In this document: positions 1 through 7,554 of the stretch, piece after piece
Position numbering within the stretch: the stretch's first letter is position 1
How the letters are laid out: each line of letters starts with the position of its first letter
DNA from: JBJKSO01 sp046703825
GTDB lineage: Bacteria > Chloroflexota > Dormibacteria > Aeolococcales > Bog-877
DNA: 45,469 nt
Direction: 5' to 3'
Assembly: GCA_046703825.1 (NCBI GenBank)
Contig: JBJKSO010000050.1
Location: 1-45,469, forward strand
The notes under the pieces: model-generated
Databases searched by the model: none
What the model was told of the DNA's origin: nothing
What the model saw: only the letters and a program-made list of their open reading frames with translations
Position numbers and translations under genes: made by a program

Positions 1-119
1 AGCCGGCGGCGGCGGCCTCCCCGCGCAGCGGCCACCTTCCCGGCTGGGAACCACAGGTGCCGGTTCCCCAGTTGGGTGAGCCGGACGATGAGCCGGGAGA
101 CCAGGGGGGCGAGAAGTGA
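1..119 (+). CDS. C-terminal end of an unidentified protein (partial)
   Basis: A frame open from the window edge ends at a TGA at 117-119 and encodes 38 visible residues. They are rich in Pro, Gly, Glu and Asp and end in GDQGGEK. The stop overlaps the GTG start of the next gene in a GTGA junction, which is typical of translational coupling and is the main reason to believe the frame. No family can be named from such a tail. Because the next gene is CoxG-like, a carbon monoxide dehydrogenase accessory gene is possible, but nothing in the residues shows it. Confidence 0.5.
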   Translation, partial: PAAAASPRSGHLPGWEPQVPVPQLGEPDDEPGDQGGEK

Positions 120-766
120 CCTGGATCGAGACCATCGAGCTGCCGCTTCCCCGCGAGCGCGCCTGGCAGCGGCTGGTAGTGGATCAGGAGATCCTCCAGC
201 TCGCCCCCGGCCTGAGCCTCTCTCCCGGGGGCCGCGGCACCCTGCGGGTCGTGCTCGGCGGGCACTCGGTCAGCTACCGCGGCTACGCCCGCCAGCACGT
301 CGAGGAAGCGGGGCGCCACGTCACCTGGACCCTGAGCGGCAAGGAGATGCGCGGAGAGGGGCGCGCCCACGCCGAGATCCGCGCCCGTTTCAAGGAGGGC
401 GAGAACGGCACCACCGCGCTGCGGCTCACTGTGCTGGTAGACGGGCGCGGCAAGATCGCCGACAAGAGCGAGGTAGAGCGGGATGAGGCCGTGCACGCCG
501 TGATCGCCAAGTTCCGCCGCACCGCCGCCCGGGATCTGGAGGAGGCCGCGGCCCCACCCCCGCCTCCAGCCTGGGATCAGCCCGCTCCGGAGCTCCCGGT
601 ACAGCCCGGCGAGGCCCTGGGCGGGTCGGTGCGCCCCCAGCTCGAGGTGGTGCCGTCCCAGCGGGAGCGCTTCTCCCCGGGCTGGGCAGTGCCCGCCGCC
701 GCCGGGGCAGTGGCCGCGGCCGGCGCGGCGCTGGTGCTCTGGCGCGCGCTAACCAGGCGGCGCTGA
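116..766 (+). CDS. CoxG-like SRPBCC-domain protein with C-terminal membrane anchor
   Basis: This 216-aa protein has an SRPBCC/CoxG-type domain over about residues 1-140, including a central GEGRAHAEIRARF strand and a later LTVLVDGRGKIAD strand, as in the carbon monoxide dehydrogenase subunit G family. A Pro-rich linker follows (about 145-195) and then one hydrophobic helix (about 190-210) ending in a basic tail, the usual CoxG architecture of a membrane-tethered cytoplasmic domain. CoxG-type proteins are linked to CO dehydrogenase maturation or membrane attachment. No cox catalytic gene lies in the window, so that role is inference. The GTG start follows a G-rich ribosome-binding stretch and overlaps the upstream stop. 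The gene is convergent with the next gene, with only 2 bp between their ends. Confidence 0.7.
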   Translation: MTWIETIELPLPRERAWQRLVVDQEILQLAPGLSLSPGGRGTLRVVLGGHSVSYRGYARQHVEEAGRHVTWTLSGKEMRGEGRAHAEIRARFKEGENGTTALRLTVLVDGRGKIADKSEVERDEAVHAVIAKFRRTAARDLEEAAAPPPPPAWDQPAPELPVQPGEALGGSVRPQLEVVPSQRERFSPGWAVPAAAGAVAAAGAALVLWRALTRRR

Positions 767-768
767 CC

Positions 769-1734
769 CTAGCCGGGCTCCTGCGGCAGCGGGAGCAGGC
801 GCAGCCCCACCCCCCGGAGCAGGTCGGCCAGCCAGGCGGCGACCGCGCACCACACCAGTCCGTGGCCGGCGACACTCAGCCAGCCGAGGCGCAGGGCGGT
901 CCCCAATGCCAGGCTGGCGGCCGCGTACATGCCGACCGGGAACACGGCCACAAAGAGCTGGCGCGGACCCCGAAGCTCAGAGTGATGCAGTAGCCGCCAG
1001 CCGCTCAGCGCCAGGAGCCAAGGGAGCCAAGCGGTGGCCGCAATCCAGAACCCCAACCCGAGACCGGCCAGAGCGGTCCCGGGGATCTGCAACCCCCCAC
1101 CCGCCAGGCGGTGCAGCTCTGCCGCCGCCAAAGCTGAGATCGACGCGGCTCCGGACAGCACCCAGAAGGAAGGCCCGACCCGGCTCAGCGGCGGGCGTTC
1201 GGCAGCCACCAAAACCATCACCGCGACCGCCAGCGGCAGGTAGAGCGCAGCCCCGAAGGCGAAGAGGGCGGTGCTGAGCGAGCTGAGCGGCAGCGCCCGC
1301 TCCACTGCCGCCAGCTCGGCCGAGGCGACCGCGACCGACTGCAGACAAACGGTCCAGAGCATCCAGAGGCCGCCGCCCTGCCAGAGTTGATGACCCCGCC
1401 GAGCGCCGCCGGCGAGTGCAAAAGGGAGTCCGGCCAAAGCTAGGCCGGCGGCCAGTGTCCCGACCCAGAAGAGGATGGCCGCCACCCAGTGCAGCTGCGC
1501 CAGCTGAAAGCGAGTGGCCAGCACTTCGGTGCCCACCGGGAAGGTGAGTGCTCCGAGGGCCACCGCCGGCAGCAGCAGCTCGCTGCGCGCGCCAGCCGGG
1601 TTCGTGAGCATACGGCGCCCCTGGACCAGCAGCAGCTCCAGGTAGCCGAGGCAGGCCAGGGCCAGGAAGGCGAGGGAGAGCGGCTCGGATCCCGCCGCCG
1701 CCAGGGCCACGCTGACGATGCCAGTGGCCATCAC
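769..1734 (-). CDS. TDT-family (tellurite resistance/dicarboxylate, SLAC1-like) transporter
   Basis: The protein is almost entirely hydrophobic, with about ten predicted membrane helices, and begins with the family hallmark VMATGIVSVAL. The TDT family (TehA, Mae1, SLAC1) forms channels or carriers for dicarboxylates, anions or sulfite; the substrate cannot be told here. The start is doubtful. Position 1734 is a GTG inside the conserved first segment, and the same frame continues upstream with in-family residues (QFSPQHFAY) up to about 1812. No ATG, GTG or TTG occurs in that extension. Either an unusual start is used, or the true start lies inside ricT, or the 5' end is damaged. It lies downstream of ricT on the same strand. 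Confidence 0.75.
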   Translation of the reverse strand: MMATGIVSVALAAAGSEPLSLAFLALACLGYLELLLVQGRRMLTNPAGARSELLLPAVALGALTFPVGTEVLATRFQLAQLHWVAAILFWVGTLAAGLALAGLPFALAGGARRGHQLWQGGGLWMLWTVCLQSVAVASAELAAVERALPLSSLSTALFAFGAALYLPLAVAVMVLVAAERPPLSRVGPSFWVLSGAASISALAAAELHRLAGGGLQIPGTALAGLGLGFWIAATAWLPWLLALSGWRLLHHSELRGPRQLFVAVFPVGMYAAASLALGTALRLGWLSVAGHGLVWCAVAAWLADLLRGVGLRLLPLPQEPG

Positions 1735-1811
1735 GTAGGCGAAGTGCTGCGGGCTGAACTGCGGCTGCCGCAGGGTGGGTGCGGCCGGCTCGTGCGGCGG
1801 GCCGCCTCGGG

Positions 1812-2678
1812 TTATTGCGACGCGCTCCCGCCATCCCGGCGGCGGCGCCGTCGGCGCGGGCGCGCCTCGGCCGGACGCGGTCCCTGCTCCAGCTCGGCCG
1901 CTGGCACCGCGAGGGTCGTGCCGGAGCCGGTCATGGTCACCAAGACCTGCTCGCGCACCACGCTGACATCGGTCACGGTAGCGGGAGCACCGTTCAGGTC
2001 AAGCTCGGTACCCGGCAGGGGCAGCCGCCGCTTGAGATCGACGTACTGCTCGTTCTCGTACTGCAAGCAGCACTTGAGCTTGCCGCACATCCCGTTCAGC
2101 CGGCTGGGGTTGAGCGGGAGCCCCTGTTCCTTGGCCATCTTGATCGTGACTGGAACGAACTCCTTCAGCCAAGAGGAGCAGCAGAGACGGCGCCCGCAGG
2201 GGCCGTAGCCGTCCTGAACCCGGGCCTCGTCGCGGGCGCCGACCTGGCGGAGTTCAACCCGGCAGTGAAGCTGGGCGGCCAGCTCGCGGGCCAACTCCTG
2301 GTAGTCCGCCTGGCGCTCAGCGGTGAAGTCGAAGAGAGTGCGGCTTCCATCGAAGCTGATCTCGGCGCGCGCCACCTTCATCTGCAAGCCGCGCTGCTGG
2401 ACCAGGCGCCGGGCGGCACGCATGGCCTCGGGCAGCCGGCCGTCGAGCTCGGCCCTCCTGGCCAGGTCCTCAGGAGTGGCCCGGCGCCGGATGGGAACCA
2501 GAGGCTGCGGACACATGCGCGGGTCGAGGTCGGTGGCCTCCATGACCACCTCTCCGATCTCCTCCCCCCGCGCGGTCTCCGCCAGCACCTTGGTGCCGGC
2601 CACCAGCTCCTCCTCGGGAGGCGTGTAGTAGTTCAAGGGGCCGTGCCGGCGGAACTTTACTCCTACGACGATTGGCAT
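1812..2678 (-). CDS. ricT: PSP1-domain regulator, RicT/YaaT family
   Basis: This 288-aa protein carries the PSP1/RicT signature: a conserved N-terminal MPIVVGVKFRRHGPLNYY region and the cysteine block GPCGRRLCCSSW followed by MAKEQGLPLNPSRLNG and MCGKLKCCLQYE. In Bacillus subtilis RicT is part of the Fe-S-containing Ric (Y) complex, which affects RNase Y-dependent RNA processing, competence and sporulation. The cysteines that would hold the cluster are present here. The C-terminus is an Arg-rich tail. The ATG at 2678 has an AGGAG-type site upstream and lies 14 bp after the holB stop. A longer open frame exists upstream but is antisense-like shadow of holB. The holB-ricT order matches that of Firmicutes and many Actinobacteria. 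Confidence 0.88.
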   Translation of the reverse strand: MPIVVGVKFRRHGPLNYYTPPEEELVAGTKVLAETARGEEIGEVVMEATDLDPRMCPQPLVPIRRRATPEDLARRAELDGRLPEAMRAARRLVQQRGLQMKVARAEISFDGSRTLFDFTAERQADYQELARELAAQLHCRVELRQVGARDEARVQDGYGPCGRRLCCSSWLKEFVPVTIKMAKEQGLPLNPSRLNGMCGKLKCCLQYENEQYVDLKRRLPLPGTELDLNGAPATVTDVSVVREQVLVTMTGSGTTLAVPAAELEQGPRPAEARPRRRRRRRDGGSASQ

Positions 2679-2692
2679 TCGGCTTGCTCCTG

Positions 2693-3733
2693 TCAGGCGG
2701 GAAACTGCGGCGGCGTTGCGGGCGGGTGGGGGGGCGGGCCGCCCAAGGTCAGCAGCAGCAACCGGTCCAGCACCAGCCGAGGAGTGGCGGCCTCCGCCAG
2801 CCGCGACAGCGCATCGAGGGCCAGATCGTACCTCGCGGAGCAAGCCGCGGGACCCAGGGCCCCCGCCCAGAGCCGAGCCGCCTCTCCGAGCTGCGGCCAG
2901 CGCGCCCGCTCCGGGGCGCCAATCGCCAGGCAGCAGCAGTCGCGCAGGAAGCCGGCCCAGGCGCGCACCGCCACCACCACCTGGCTCCGCTCCTTCCCCC
3001 GCTCGGCGAGCCCCCGGCTCAGCTCGAGCCACTCAGCCGCCCCCTGGCCAGCGCAGGCCAAGAAGGCCTCCAGTTGCTCCTCGGTCCAGCGGCGCAGCCC
3101 GGGGTCCCGGGCCAGCTCGAGGGCCTGGCCCGGTCGGCCCCGGGCCAGAGAGGCGGCAAAGCGCGCAGCCTCCTCGCTCTCGCCTCTTTCGGTCCGGAGC
3201 CAGCGTTCGATCTCAGGCTCGGCCACCGGGCCCAGACCAAGCTGCTGGCAGCGGCTGCGCAAGGTCGGGGGGAGGTGTTCGGACTCGGGCCGCGCGGTGC
3301 AGAGGCAGATCACGCTGCCCGGAGGCGGCTCCTCGAGCAGGCGCAAGAGCCCGTTGGCGGCCGGCAGGGTGAGCCGGTCGGCGTTGCCGATCACCACCAC
3401 CTGGCCCCTTCCCGTGTACGAGGCGAGGCTCAGGAAGTGCTGCAGGCTTGGTCCGCGCTCGCTCTCGGGACCGCGCACGCGCTCGATGCCGAGCGAGCCG
3501 TCCTCGTCGTCCAGCCAGAGGTCCGGGTGCGCCAGCAGGCCCCCGGGCCACGCCGCCGCCTGCAGCAGCTCGGCGGCCAGCGCCAGCGCCAGCGTGGTCT
3601 TGCCCACCTGCGGCGGCCCGACCATCCAGTAGGCGTGGGCCACCGAGCCCGACTGGAGCTGCTCACGCAGCTCCCTCACCGCCGGAGCGTGGCCGAGGAC
3701 CGCCTCCAGCCCCGCCTGGGGTGGGGCCATCAT
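2693..3733 (-). CDS. holB: DNA polymerase III delta' subunit
   Basis: This 346-aa AAA+ clamp-loader subunit contains a Walker A-like GPPQVGKTTLA near residue 40, the segment NGLLRLLEEPPPGSV near 130, and the SRC arginine-finger motif (LRSRCQQL) near 160. These identify the delta' subunit, which helps load the beta clamp on DNA. The region after Walker A where many delta' proteins hold a four-cysteine zinc ribbon reads LLAHPDLW without cysteines, so the zinc module appears to be lost. A Pro-rich C-terminal tail follows the collar domain. The ATG at 3733 overlaps the purK stop by 4 bp (ATGA). The gene is followed closely by ricT. Confidence 0.88.
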   Translation of the reverse strand: MMAPPQAGLEAVLGHAPAVRELREQLQSGSVAHAYWMVGPPQVGKTTLALALAAELLQAAAWPGGLLAHPDLWLDDEDGSLGIERVRGPESERGPSLQHFLSLASYTGRGQVVVIGNADRLTLPAANGLLRLLEEPPPGSVICLCTARPESEHLPPTLRSRCQQLGLGPVAEPEIERWLRTERGESEEAARFAASLARGRPGQALELARDPGLRRWTEEQLEAFLACAGQGAAEWLELSRGLAERGKERSQVVVAVRAWAGFLRDCCCLAIGAPERARWPQLGEAARLWAGALGPAACSARYDLALDALSRLAEAATPRLVLDRLLLLTLGGPPPHPPATPPQFPA

Positions 3734-4866
3734 CGCGCCCAGTAGGAGCCTGCCTGAATCGCGGGCAGCTCTACCCCGATGGTTTGGGCCACCGCGCGAA
3801 GGGATGCGCTGACCGAGAGCGGGTCCGGCCCGAAGACCGTGACGTGGCCCAACTTGCGTCCCGGGCGGGGCTGCTTGCCGTACAGGTGCAGGTGAGCGCC
3901 CTCCGCGGCCAGCAGGGCGGCCGGGGAGGGCTGCTCGCCGAGCAGGTTGACCATGCCGCAGTAGCCCTGGGCCCGGGTCGATCCGAGCGGCCAGTCCAAG
4001 CCGGCTCGGAGGTGGTTCTCGAACTGGCTGGCCGGGCAGCCCTCGATGGTCCAGTGGCCCGAGTTGTGCACCCGGGGGGCGATCTCGTTGGCCAGCAGCC
4101 GATCACCCTTCTGGAAGAGCTCCACCGCCAGCACCCCGACGTAGTCCAGGCGTTCCAGGATGAGCGCGCAGAGCCGCTCCGCCTGGAGCTGCAGTGCCGG
4201 CGGGCAGTCGGGGGCCGGGGCGAGCGTCAAACGGAGGACCCCGTTCTCGTGGTGGTTTTCCACCAGCGGGTAGAAGGCCGTCTCCCCGCCCCGGCGGCGC
4301 ACCCCCACCATCGACACCTCACGGGAGAAATCGACCGCCTCCTCGAGCAGGCTGGGTACGCCACCCACCTGGGACCAGGCTCCCGCCAGGTCCTCCCGGG
4401 CCCGCACCACCGCCTGGCCGTGGCCGTCGTAGCCGAGGCGGCGGGCCTTGAGCCGGGCGGGTGCGCCCAAGCGCTCGAGCGCCGGCGCCAGCTCCGCCTC
4501 CTGGTCGATGGCGACAAATCGCGCCGTGGGAATGCTCAGCTCGGCAAAGAGCTGCTTTTCCCGCAGACGGTCCTGCCCCACGCGCAACGCATCCACCGAC
4601 GGGAACAGCGGGATCCGCTGGCCGAGACGGGCGGCGGCGGCGTCAGGGACCGACTCGAACTCGAACGTCGCCAGCTGGCAATCAGACGCCAGCTGGTCCA
4701 GCTGGCGGGGGTCATCGTAAGCGCCCAGCAGCAGCTCGCCCACCTGCCCGGCCGAGCAGTCCGGCTGCGGATCCACGAAGGAGGTCCTCACACCGAGCGG
4801 GTAGCCGGCCAGAGCCAGCATCCGGCCCAGCTGGCCTCCGCCCAGGCAGCCGATCCGAACCGTCAC
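3730..4866 (-). CDS. purK: N5-carboxyaminoimidazole ribonucleotide synthase
   Basis: This 378-aa ATP-grasp enzyme begins with the PurK motif GCLGGGQLGRML. It also shows FEFESVP near 70, the ATP-grasp segment KARRLGYDGHGQ near 140, EEAVDFSREVS near 175 and EIAPRVHNSGHWT near 265. PurK uses ATP and bicarbonate to turn aminoimidazole ribonucleotide into N5-CAIR in purine synthesis. The length is normal. The start is GTG at 4866, overlapping the purE TAG by one base, and the end overlaps the holB start, so purE, purK and holB are probably cotranscribed and coupled. Confidence 0.95.
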   Translation of the reverse strand: MTVRIGCLGGGQLGRMLALAGYPLGVRTSFVDPQPDCSAGQVGELLLGAYDDPRQLDQLASDCQLATFEFESVPDAAAARLGQRIPLFPSVDALRVGQDRLREKQLFAELSIPTARFVAIDQEAELAPALERLGAPARLKARRLGYDGHGQAVVRAREDLAGAWSQVGGVPSLLEEAVDFSREVSMVGVRRRGGETAFYPLVENHHENGVLRLTLAPAPDCPPALQLQAERLCALILERLDYVGVLAVELFQKGDRLLANEIAPRVHNSGHWTIEGCPASQFENHLRAGLDWPLGSTRAQGYCGMVNLLGEQPSPAALLAAEGAHLHLYGKQPRPGRKLGHVTVFGPDPLSVSASLRAVAQTIGVELPAIQAGSYWAR

Positions 4867-5393
4867 TAGGTGGTGGGATCGGGCCGGTCCAGCACCGCCT
4901 GGGTCTGCTGGGCACGGTAGTGCAAGAGCCGCTCCCTGAGCCTGTCGTCCTGCAGCGCCAGGATCGCCGCTGCCAGCAAGGCAGCGTTGGTCGCCCCCGA
5001 GGTACCTATCGCAAGCGTGCCCACGGGAACTCCGGCGGGCATCTGCGCAATCGAGAGCAGGGAGTCCACCCCGTGCAGGGCGTGCGACTCTACCGGCACC
5101 CCCAGGACCGGGAGCTCGGTCTTGGCGGCGAGCATTCCCGGGAGGTGGGCCGCCCCCCCGGCTCCGGCGACGATCACCCTAAGCCCGCGACCCCGCGCGG
5201 TCTCGGCGTAATCGAAGAGCAGATCCGGGGTCCGGTGCGCGGAGACCACTCGGGTCTCGTGGGGCACCTGCAGCTCGGTCAGGACCTCGACGGCCCGGCA
5301 CATCGTCACCCAGTCGGAACGCGAGCCCATCACCACCCCCACCCTGGGTGAGCCGGGATGCAGCTCCAGCGGCGCCGATACGTCGGAGGTCAA
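4866..5393 (-). CDS. purE: N5-carboxyaminoimidazole ribonucleotide mutase
   Basis: This 175-aa protein has the class I PurE motifs GVVMGSRSDW near residue 20, SAHRTPD near 50, AGAGGAAHLPGM near 75 and GVPVES near 98. PurE converts the N5-CAIR made by PurK into CAIR, so the pair forms one step of purine synthesis. The start is TTG at 5393, with about 17 residues before the first motif, a normal N-terminal length. It is the first gene of a minus-strand run purE-purK-holB-ricT. The upstream gap holds a decayed catalase gene in the opposite orientation. Confidence 0.95.
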   Translation of the reverse strand: MTSDVSAPLELHPGSPRVGVVMGSRSDWVTMCRAVEVLTELQVPHETRVVSAHRTPDLLFDYAETARGRGLRVIVAGAGGAAHLPGMLAAKTELPVLGVPVESHALHGVDSLLSIAQMPAGVPVGTLAIGTSGATNAALLAAAILALQDDRLRERLLHYRAQQTQAVLDRPDPTT

Positions 5394-5658
5394 TTACCTG
5401 ATGCTCGCACAGCCACCCGGCCCGCTGCGCAGCTCCGCGCGATCGAATTGACTCCGGGGATGCAGCCCCGCGCTCCCGGTCGCGGCGCGGCCCTTCGGGG
5501 CCGCTCCGGCCAGCTGGCCGCTCCGACGCCCGCGCGGGACTCGCGCGCCCGGCCCACTCACGTTGAAGCGACCTGTATGGAGGCATCGAGATTCGGGGAC
5601 GGACGGCGACGGCACAGAGAACCACGACTATCCGACCAAGGCGGCCCGTGCCCGGTCG

Positions 5659-5969
5659 TGGGCCCAGCAGGGGGGACAGCTCACCACTCCGCAGGGAGTC
5701 GGCGTGGACAACACCGACAACAGCCCACGGGCCGGAGAGCGCGGGCCCAGGCTGATGGACGACTTCCACCTGCCATATCAGGGGATGCACATCAAGTGTC
5801 CCGACCTGATCCACACCGGCAAGCCCCGTGCGGACGGTGAGATCCCGCAGGCGCACCGGCAGACGGAGGGACCGCGCACATGCTGCTGTGGGATCACATC
5901 TGACACCGCGACTCGCGCTCCTTCCCTACCATGTAGGGATTCGGGGTCCACAACCAGGTTCGTAGTGAT
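5659..5969 (+). pseudogene. Decayed monofunctional haem catalase (KatE-type) gene
   Basis: Three stretches match the conserved order of large haem catalases. In frame 1, about 5677-5772 reads GGQLTTPQGVGVDNTDN then SPRAGERGPRLMDDFHL, as in the N-terminal part. After a deletion of the central part, the same frame reads IKCPDLIHTGKP and GEIPQAH, matching the IKFPDLIHAVKP...EIPQA region. A shift to frame 3 near 5877 gives HMLLW, then TGA, HRDSRSFPTM, TAG, GFGVH, matching the HMIMW...RSFRTMEGFGVH region. The active-site His and much of the beta barrel are gone, and two stops interrupt the rest. The identification comes from remembered catalase motifs, but three matching blocks in the right order make it strong. 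Confidence 0.75.
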
Positions 5970-6025
5970 CACACGATGATCCGACTCGCCATCTTCCGGT
6001 ACCGGATGGCCTCGCCGCACTGACC

Positions 6026-6205
6026 GTGGCGTTCATCACCATGTCCGGCTTCTACGGTGTCTTCTTAATGCACAGCCTCTACTTCCGGCAGATTCGACGC
6101 CGCAGCAACATGGAGGCCGGCCTTCGGATTGGTTACATCGCCGCAGCGGTGATCGTCTTCCTCGGAGACGTAGCCACCTCTGCCTTCCGGCTGCAAGCCA
6201 AGTGA
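6026..6205 (+). CDS. Small two-helix membrane protein (or gene fragment)
   Basis: A 59-aa frame starts at GTG 6026 and contains two hydrophobic segments (VAFITMSGFYGVFLMHSLYF and IGYIAAAVIVFLGDVATSAF) separated by a basic loop, RQIRRRSNMEAG. Its TGA at 6203-6205 overlaps a GTG at 6202 that could start the aldo/keto reductase. No ribosome-binding site is obvious, and the frame is closed by a stop shortly upstream. It could be a real small membrane protein coupled to the reductase, or the last part of a larger decayed membrane protein, as the catalase relic is directly upstream. Confidence 0.45.
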   Translation: MAFITMSGFYGVFLMHSLYFRQIRRRSNMEAGLRIGYIAAAVIVFLGDVATSAFRLQAK

Positions 6206-7089
6206 ACCTAAGAAGCAGAGGAGGACCAATCACGAGCAACAACATCCCCAGAGTGACCCTGAACAACGGCGTCGAGATGCCGATGGCCGGCTTCGGTGTC
6301 TTCCAGATACCGGCGGAGGACACCGAGCAGACCGTCATTGACGCTCTTGAGGTCGGCTACCGGCTCATTGACACTGCCCAGAGCTACGGCAACGAGGAAG
6401 CGGTCGGCCGAGCAATCGCCCGCAGCGCCATCCCCCGAGACGAACTGTTCGTCACTACCAAGCTCTTCATACAACGCAACGGCGAAGAGGGCGCCAAACG
6501 GTCCTTCGACAAGTCCCTAAGCCGGCTCGGCCTGGACTACGTCGACCTCTATCTCATTCACCAACCCTTCGGTGACTACTACGGCGAATGGCGGGCCATG
6601 CAGCAACTCGCTCAACATGGCCTCATCCGGGCCATCGGGGTATCGAACTTTCACCCCGACCGCCTGGTCGACCTTATCCTGCATACCGACACCGTCCCGG
6701 CCGTAAACCAGATCGAGACGCACCCCTTCTACCAACGGGTCGCCGACCAAGACCTGATGCGCAAGCACGGCGTCCAGATTGAGTCGTGGGGACCCTTCGC
6801 CGAAGGTCGGAACAACCTCTTCGCCGACTCGGTACTGACTGGGATCGCCTCGGCGCACAGCAAGTCCGTGGCCCAGGTCGTGCTGCGCTGGCTGACCCAA
6901 CGGCAGGTCGTCGTAGTCTCCAAGTCCGTCCGCAAAGACCGTATGGCTGAGAACTTCGATATCTTCGATTTCGAGCTGGCGGATGATGAGATGGCCCGCA
7001 TCGCCGGGCTCGAACAAGGCAAGTCGATGTTCTTTGAACACCGTGACCCCGAGGCCGTCGAGCGACTCGGCACCAGAGAGGTCGACTGA
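6202..7089 (+). CDS. Aldo/keto reductase (AKR, 2,5-diketogluconate reductase-like)
   Basis: This protein of up to 295 aa is a TIM-barrel aldo/keto reductase with the catalytic tetrad Asp57, Tyr62, Lys87 and His120 in GYRLIDTAQSYGNE, VTTK and LYLIHQP, and the motif AIGVSNF near 145. It should reduce aldehydes or ketones with NADPH; the substrate is unknown. The start is unclear. A GTG at 6202 overlaps the upstream stop, yet the best ribosome-binding site (GAGGAGG at 6218-6224) lies after it. The in-frame codon 5 nt beyond that site is ATC at 6229, just before the residues where homologues usually begin. Either the GTG is used or an unusual start is. Confidence 0.9.
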   Translation: MNLRSRGGPITSNNIPRVTLNNGVEMPMAGFGVFQIPAEDTEQTVIDALEVGYRLIDTAQSYGNEEAVGRAIARSAIPRDELFVTTKLFIQRNGEEGAKRSFDKSLSRLGLDYVDLYLIHQPFGDYYGEWRAMQQLAQHGLIRAIGVSNFHPDRLVDLILHTDTVPAVNQIETHPFYQRVADQDLMRKHGVQIESWGPFAEGRNNLFADSVLTGIASAHSKSVAQVVLRWLTQRQVVVVSKSVRKDRMAENFDIFDFELADDEMARIAGLEQGKSMFFEHRDPEAVERLGTREVD

Positions 7090-7554
7090 CACCGTGTCGT
7101 TGAGAGTAGAAACAGCAGAAACAACACCGTCAGCCATTGTTCGGCGCGCAAGCGGACCGAGATCCTGGAATTGTGCGCGGTCGACCCCCAGGCCGGCACT
7201 TGGACGTGCCCCCATCCGTACAAGTGGAATTAACAGTTCGCGCTCTACTTCCGTTCACACCCAGATGCCCGCCGCGTATCGGTTGCCATTCATGGCGTCC
7301 GCGGGCCGCCCGGCGGGAACTTTGGCCTTCAGGCCACGGGACACGCCGGGCGGCTCACCAGGGAATCGGCGCAGGATGGATTCGGTTCAAGATCACCCCT
7401 ACAGGGCTGTGGTACTTCGACTCCAGCAGTAGTCGCTCATGAATACCCTTTGATGGTGGCCGGACCGGGCTGAGCTCACCGGGCCGGCCACCAGTCTGCG
7501 CACCAGCAGCAAACCGAGGGACTGGTAAGCTGGCCCGGTGGCGGACCGGGCTCG
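7090..7554. other. Intergenic region, no convincing gene
   Basis: The 465 bp between the aldo/keto reductase and the serine hydrolase have short open frames on both strands, none with a recognisable family, good start or coding bias. Two protein-like snippets on the plus strand (TWTCPHPYKWN near 7195-7227 and GWIRFKITPTGLWYFD near 7376-7425) lie in different frames and could be relics, but they cannot be identified. Confidence 0.5.

Noticed and set aside
977..1834. 285-aa minus-strand frame beginning MAGARRNNPRR
   Set aside because: It overlaps the TDT transporter in another frame, is Arg/Gly/Ala-rich and has no membrane helices or motifs; it is a shadow.
7376..7400. GGTTCAAG motif resembling a tRNA T-arm
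   Set aside because: The flanking bases do not form a T-stem and no acceptor or anticodon stem surrounds it. No tRNA was found in the window.
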